In this document: positions 62,747-64,000 of the stretch, in pieces | Layout: the number at the start of each line of letters is the position of its first letter | How positions within the stretch are numbered: the stretch's first letter is position 1 | Assembly: GCF_902502825.2 (NCBI RefSeq) | Contig: NZ_LR723670.1 | Location: forward strand, 3,654,501-3,718,500 | Length of the DNA: 64,000 nt | Direction of reading: 5' to 3' | Origin: Pseudorhizobium flavum | Lineage (GTDB): Bacteria; Pseudomonadota; Alphaproteobacteria; Rhizobiales; Rhizobiaceae | Notes under the pieces: generated by a model | What the model was told of the DNA's origin: nothing | Seen by the model: the letters and a program-made list of their open reading frames with translations, nothing else | The model's database searches: none | Program-made: the position numbers and the translations under genes

Positions 62747-63627
62747 GCTTTCATCTTTCTTTCAGAGATCTGTCGTGCCTTGGCCATGAGCCGTTCGGCC
62801 TGTTCCAAGTGAAGCCGCTCGACCATTTTCCCGTCCATGTTGATGACGTTGAGGCCCTCCGCGGCCGGATCGGCAAAGGCGTTGATGATTGCTTCGGCCT
62901 CCGTGACCTCCTCATCCGACGGTCCGAAAGCACGGTTGGCAGCCTCTATCTGGGCGGGATGGATCAGCATCTTGCCATCGAAACCCATCGCGCGGCCTTG
63001 CGCGCATTCGACCGCAAACTCCTCGGTATCGCGGAAATCATTGAAGACGCTGTCGATCACATCAAGGCCGTGGGCGCGAGCCGCCAGCACCACCTGCATC
63101 ATCCACGGTACCAGATGGACTCGGCCCGGCTCCGGCGGAACACCCGTTTCCTTGCGCAGGTCGTTGAGGCCAAGCACGAGACAGTCCAGCCGCGCATCGG
63201 CCGCGGCGATGGCCGCCGCGTTCAGCACGCCCCCTGCCGTTTCCATCATCGCCCAAAGCCTTACGCCAGGCGAGGTTGCGGCAAGAACACCCGCAGCTTC
63301 ATGGATATCCTGCGGACCCTCCACCTTGGGAAGAAGCAGTGCATCCGGCTTGAGCTCAAGGATCAGGTCTAGATCCACTATCCAAAAATCAGAGCCTGGG
63401 GCATTGATGCGGATTACGGTCTCCCGCCCCTCAAGTGGCGCCTCCCGAAAATGGCGGCGCAGGTTTTCCCGCGCTTCCGCCTTCTTCTCCGGGAAGACCG
63501 AATCCTCCAGGTCGAAGATCACCCCGTCGCAGTTCAGGCCATGAACCTTGTCGAGAGCCCGCTGGTTGATGGCAGGGACACTCAGTAGGGAACGTCTCGG
63601 CGGCGAATGCTTCGGGGAAGTGCTCAT
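62743..63627 (-). CDS. CitE/HpcH-family CoA-ester lyase (malyl-CoA lyase-like)
   Basis: The 294-residue TIM-barrel protein has the HpcH/HpaI/CitE motifs VIFDLEDSV, VIRINAPGS, LLLPKVEGPQDI, AMMETAGG and GFDGKMLIHPAQIEAAN, with the metal-binding Glu and Asp residues. Close relatives are L-malyl-CoA/beta-methylmalyl-CoA lyase, citramalyl-CoA lyase and (3S)-malyl-CoA thioesterase. ATG 63627 is chosen on length and domain start. Which CoA ester it cleaves is not clear from sequence. Confidence 0.85.
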   Translation of the reverse strand: MSTSPKHSPPRRSLLSVPAINQRALDKVHGLNCDGVIFDLEDSVFPEKKAEARENLRRHFREAPLEGRETVIRINAPGSDFWIVDLDLILELKPDALLLPKVEGPQDIHEAAGVLAATSPGVRLWAMMETAGGVLNAAAIAAADARLDCLVLGLNDLRKETGVPPEPGRVHLVPWMMQVVLAARAHGLDVIDSVFNDFRDTEEFAVECAQGRAMGFDGKMLIHPAQIEAANRAFGPSDEEVTEAEAIINAFADPAAEGLNVINMDGKMVERLHLEQAERLMAKARQISERKMKA

Positions 63628-63735
63628 CGCGATTTTGTGACAAGCTTTTGCATGCGCCGCAATACGCCAGCCATCGAAAAGCCTTGCAAGCCTGATGCTG
63701 AAGGACCACATTTCCTGGAGAGAAAGGTTCGGCCC

Positions 63736-63963
63736 ATGCAAAACATTCGTTCATTCGTCCTGTTCACCAGCGGTGTCGCTCTCTTTGCGCTGGCTGCGCT
63801 GTTGACCGCTTCGCTCACAGTGGCCTTCGCGGGTATTCTCGGCGTACTGGCAGCTGGACGTCTCCTGTCGGCACGTCTGAAGCCGATCCCGGTGAAGACG
63901 AAAGCCCGCAAGGATGACATGCGGGTCTGGAACGACGGTCGCGGCACGATCATCGATCTCTGA
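63736..63963 (+). CDS. Small membrane protein, function unknown
   Basis: The 75-residue protein has two predicted membrane helices (FVLFTSGVALFALAALLTAS and VAFAGILGVLAAGRLLSA) and a polar, Lys/Arg-rich tail ending RVWNDGRGTIIDL. ATG 63736 has a GAGAGAAAGG site eight bases upstream and starts a frame divergent from the lyase gene. The tail motif is similar to small proteins encoded in many rhizobial genomes. I see no other feature between its stop and the right edge. Confidence 0.7.
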   Translation: MQNIRSFVLFTSGVALFALAALLTASLTVAFAGILGVLAAGRLLSARLKPIPVKTKARKDDMRVWNDGRGTIIDL

Positions 63964-64000
63964 ACCTTGCATCTCCATCGACGCGAGCGCCTGATTTTCG

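Overview
The window looks like chromosome or chromid DNA of an alphaproteobacterium of the Rhizobiales, most likely Rhizobiaceae (Rhizobium, Neorhizobium, Agrobacterium or Ensifer-like). This rests on GC-rich, densely packed genes with frequent ATGA overlaps, the rhizobial protocatechuate layout (pcaDCHGB divergent from pcaQ, pcaIJF divergent from pcaR), an imuA-imuB-dnaE2 cassette behind an alphaproteobacterial GTTC-N7-GTTC SOS box, HWE-type histidine kinases and several EcfG-type promoter matches. I saw no rRNA, tRNA, insertion sequence, prophage or CRISPR array. All names come from reading the sequence, without database searches.

Layout. 1-3.4 kb: a RpoE/ChrR-type oxidative-stress module, with an FAD oxidoreductase and a DUF1365 gene (cut by the window edge) facing the sigma factor, its zinc anti-sigma factor and a DUF2177 membrane protein; matching promoter elements lie on both strands between them. 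3.5-7.6 kb: a bacteriophytochrome kinase, a translationally overlapping response regulator, a receiver-HWE kinase and a convergent single-domain receiver. 7.7-11.6 kb: an HTH-like hypothetical gene, an SbmA/YddA-like transporter with a degenerate ATPase, and a periplasmic S10 peptidase. 11.6-20.7 kb: the beta-ketoadipate pathway in two operons separated by an L,D-transpeptidase gene. 20.7-23.2 kb: arginase and ornithine cyclodeaminase (arginine to proline) with a divergent Lrp-type regulator. 23.2-27.1 kb: a small hypothetical gene, glycerate kinase, then pobR and pobA, which feed protocatechuate into the pca pathway.

27.1-36.6 kb is a stress and signalling region: a membrane-protein pair of unknown role, a Cache-type HWE kinase, a DUF1194 protein, a Pmp3-like peptide, a PfkB kinase, a GFA-HD-SDR operon, two very small hydrophilic proteins and a GH13 glucosidase. 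Four elements resembling the general-stress sigma (EcfG) promoter GGAAC-N16/17-CGTT are scattered through it. 36.7-39.0 kb: a TPP riboswitch followed by thiM, thiE and thiD (thiamine salvage). 39.1-43.1 kb: an acetyl-CoA hydrolase/CoA-transferase family gene and an FdhF/YdeP-type molybdopterin oxidoreductase.

43.3-55.1 kb: a complete Liv-type ABC uptake operon and a malonate operon (TRAP transporter, malonyl-CoA decarboxylase, malonyl-CoA synthetase) facing a GntR/FadR-family regulator. The palindrome TGTATACA occurs in the regulator/TRAP intergenic region and three times, once imperfectly, in the long gap upstream of livJ, so one regulator may control both transport systems. 55.2-56 kb: bacterioferritin and its ferredoxin. 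56.1-61.9 kb: the SOS mutagenesis cassette. 62-64 kb: a zincin-type metallopeptidase, a DUF1737 protein, a CitE/malyl-CoA-lyase-like enzyme and a small membrane protein.
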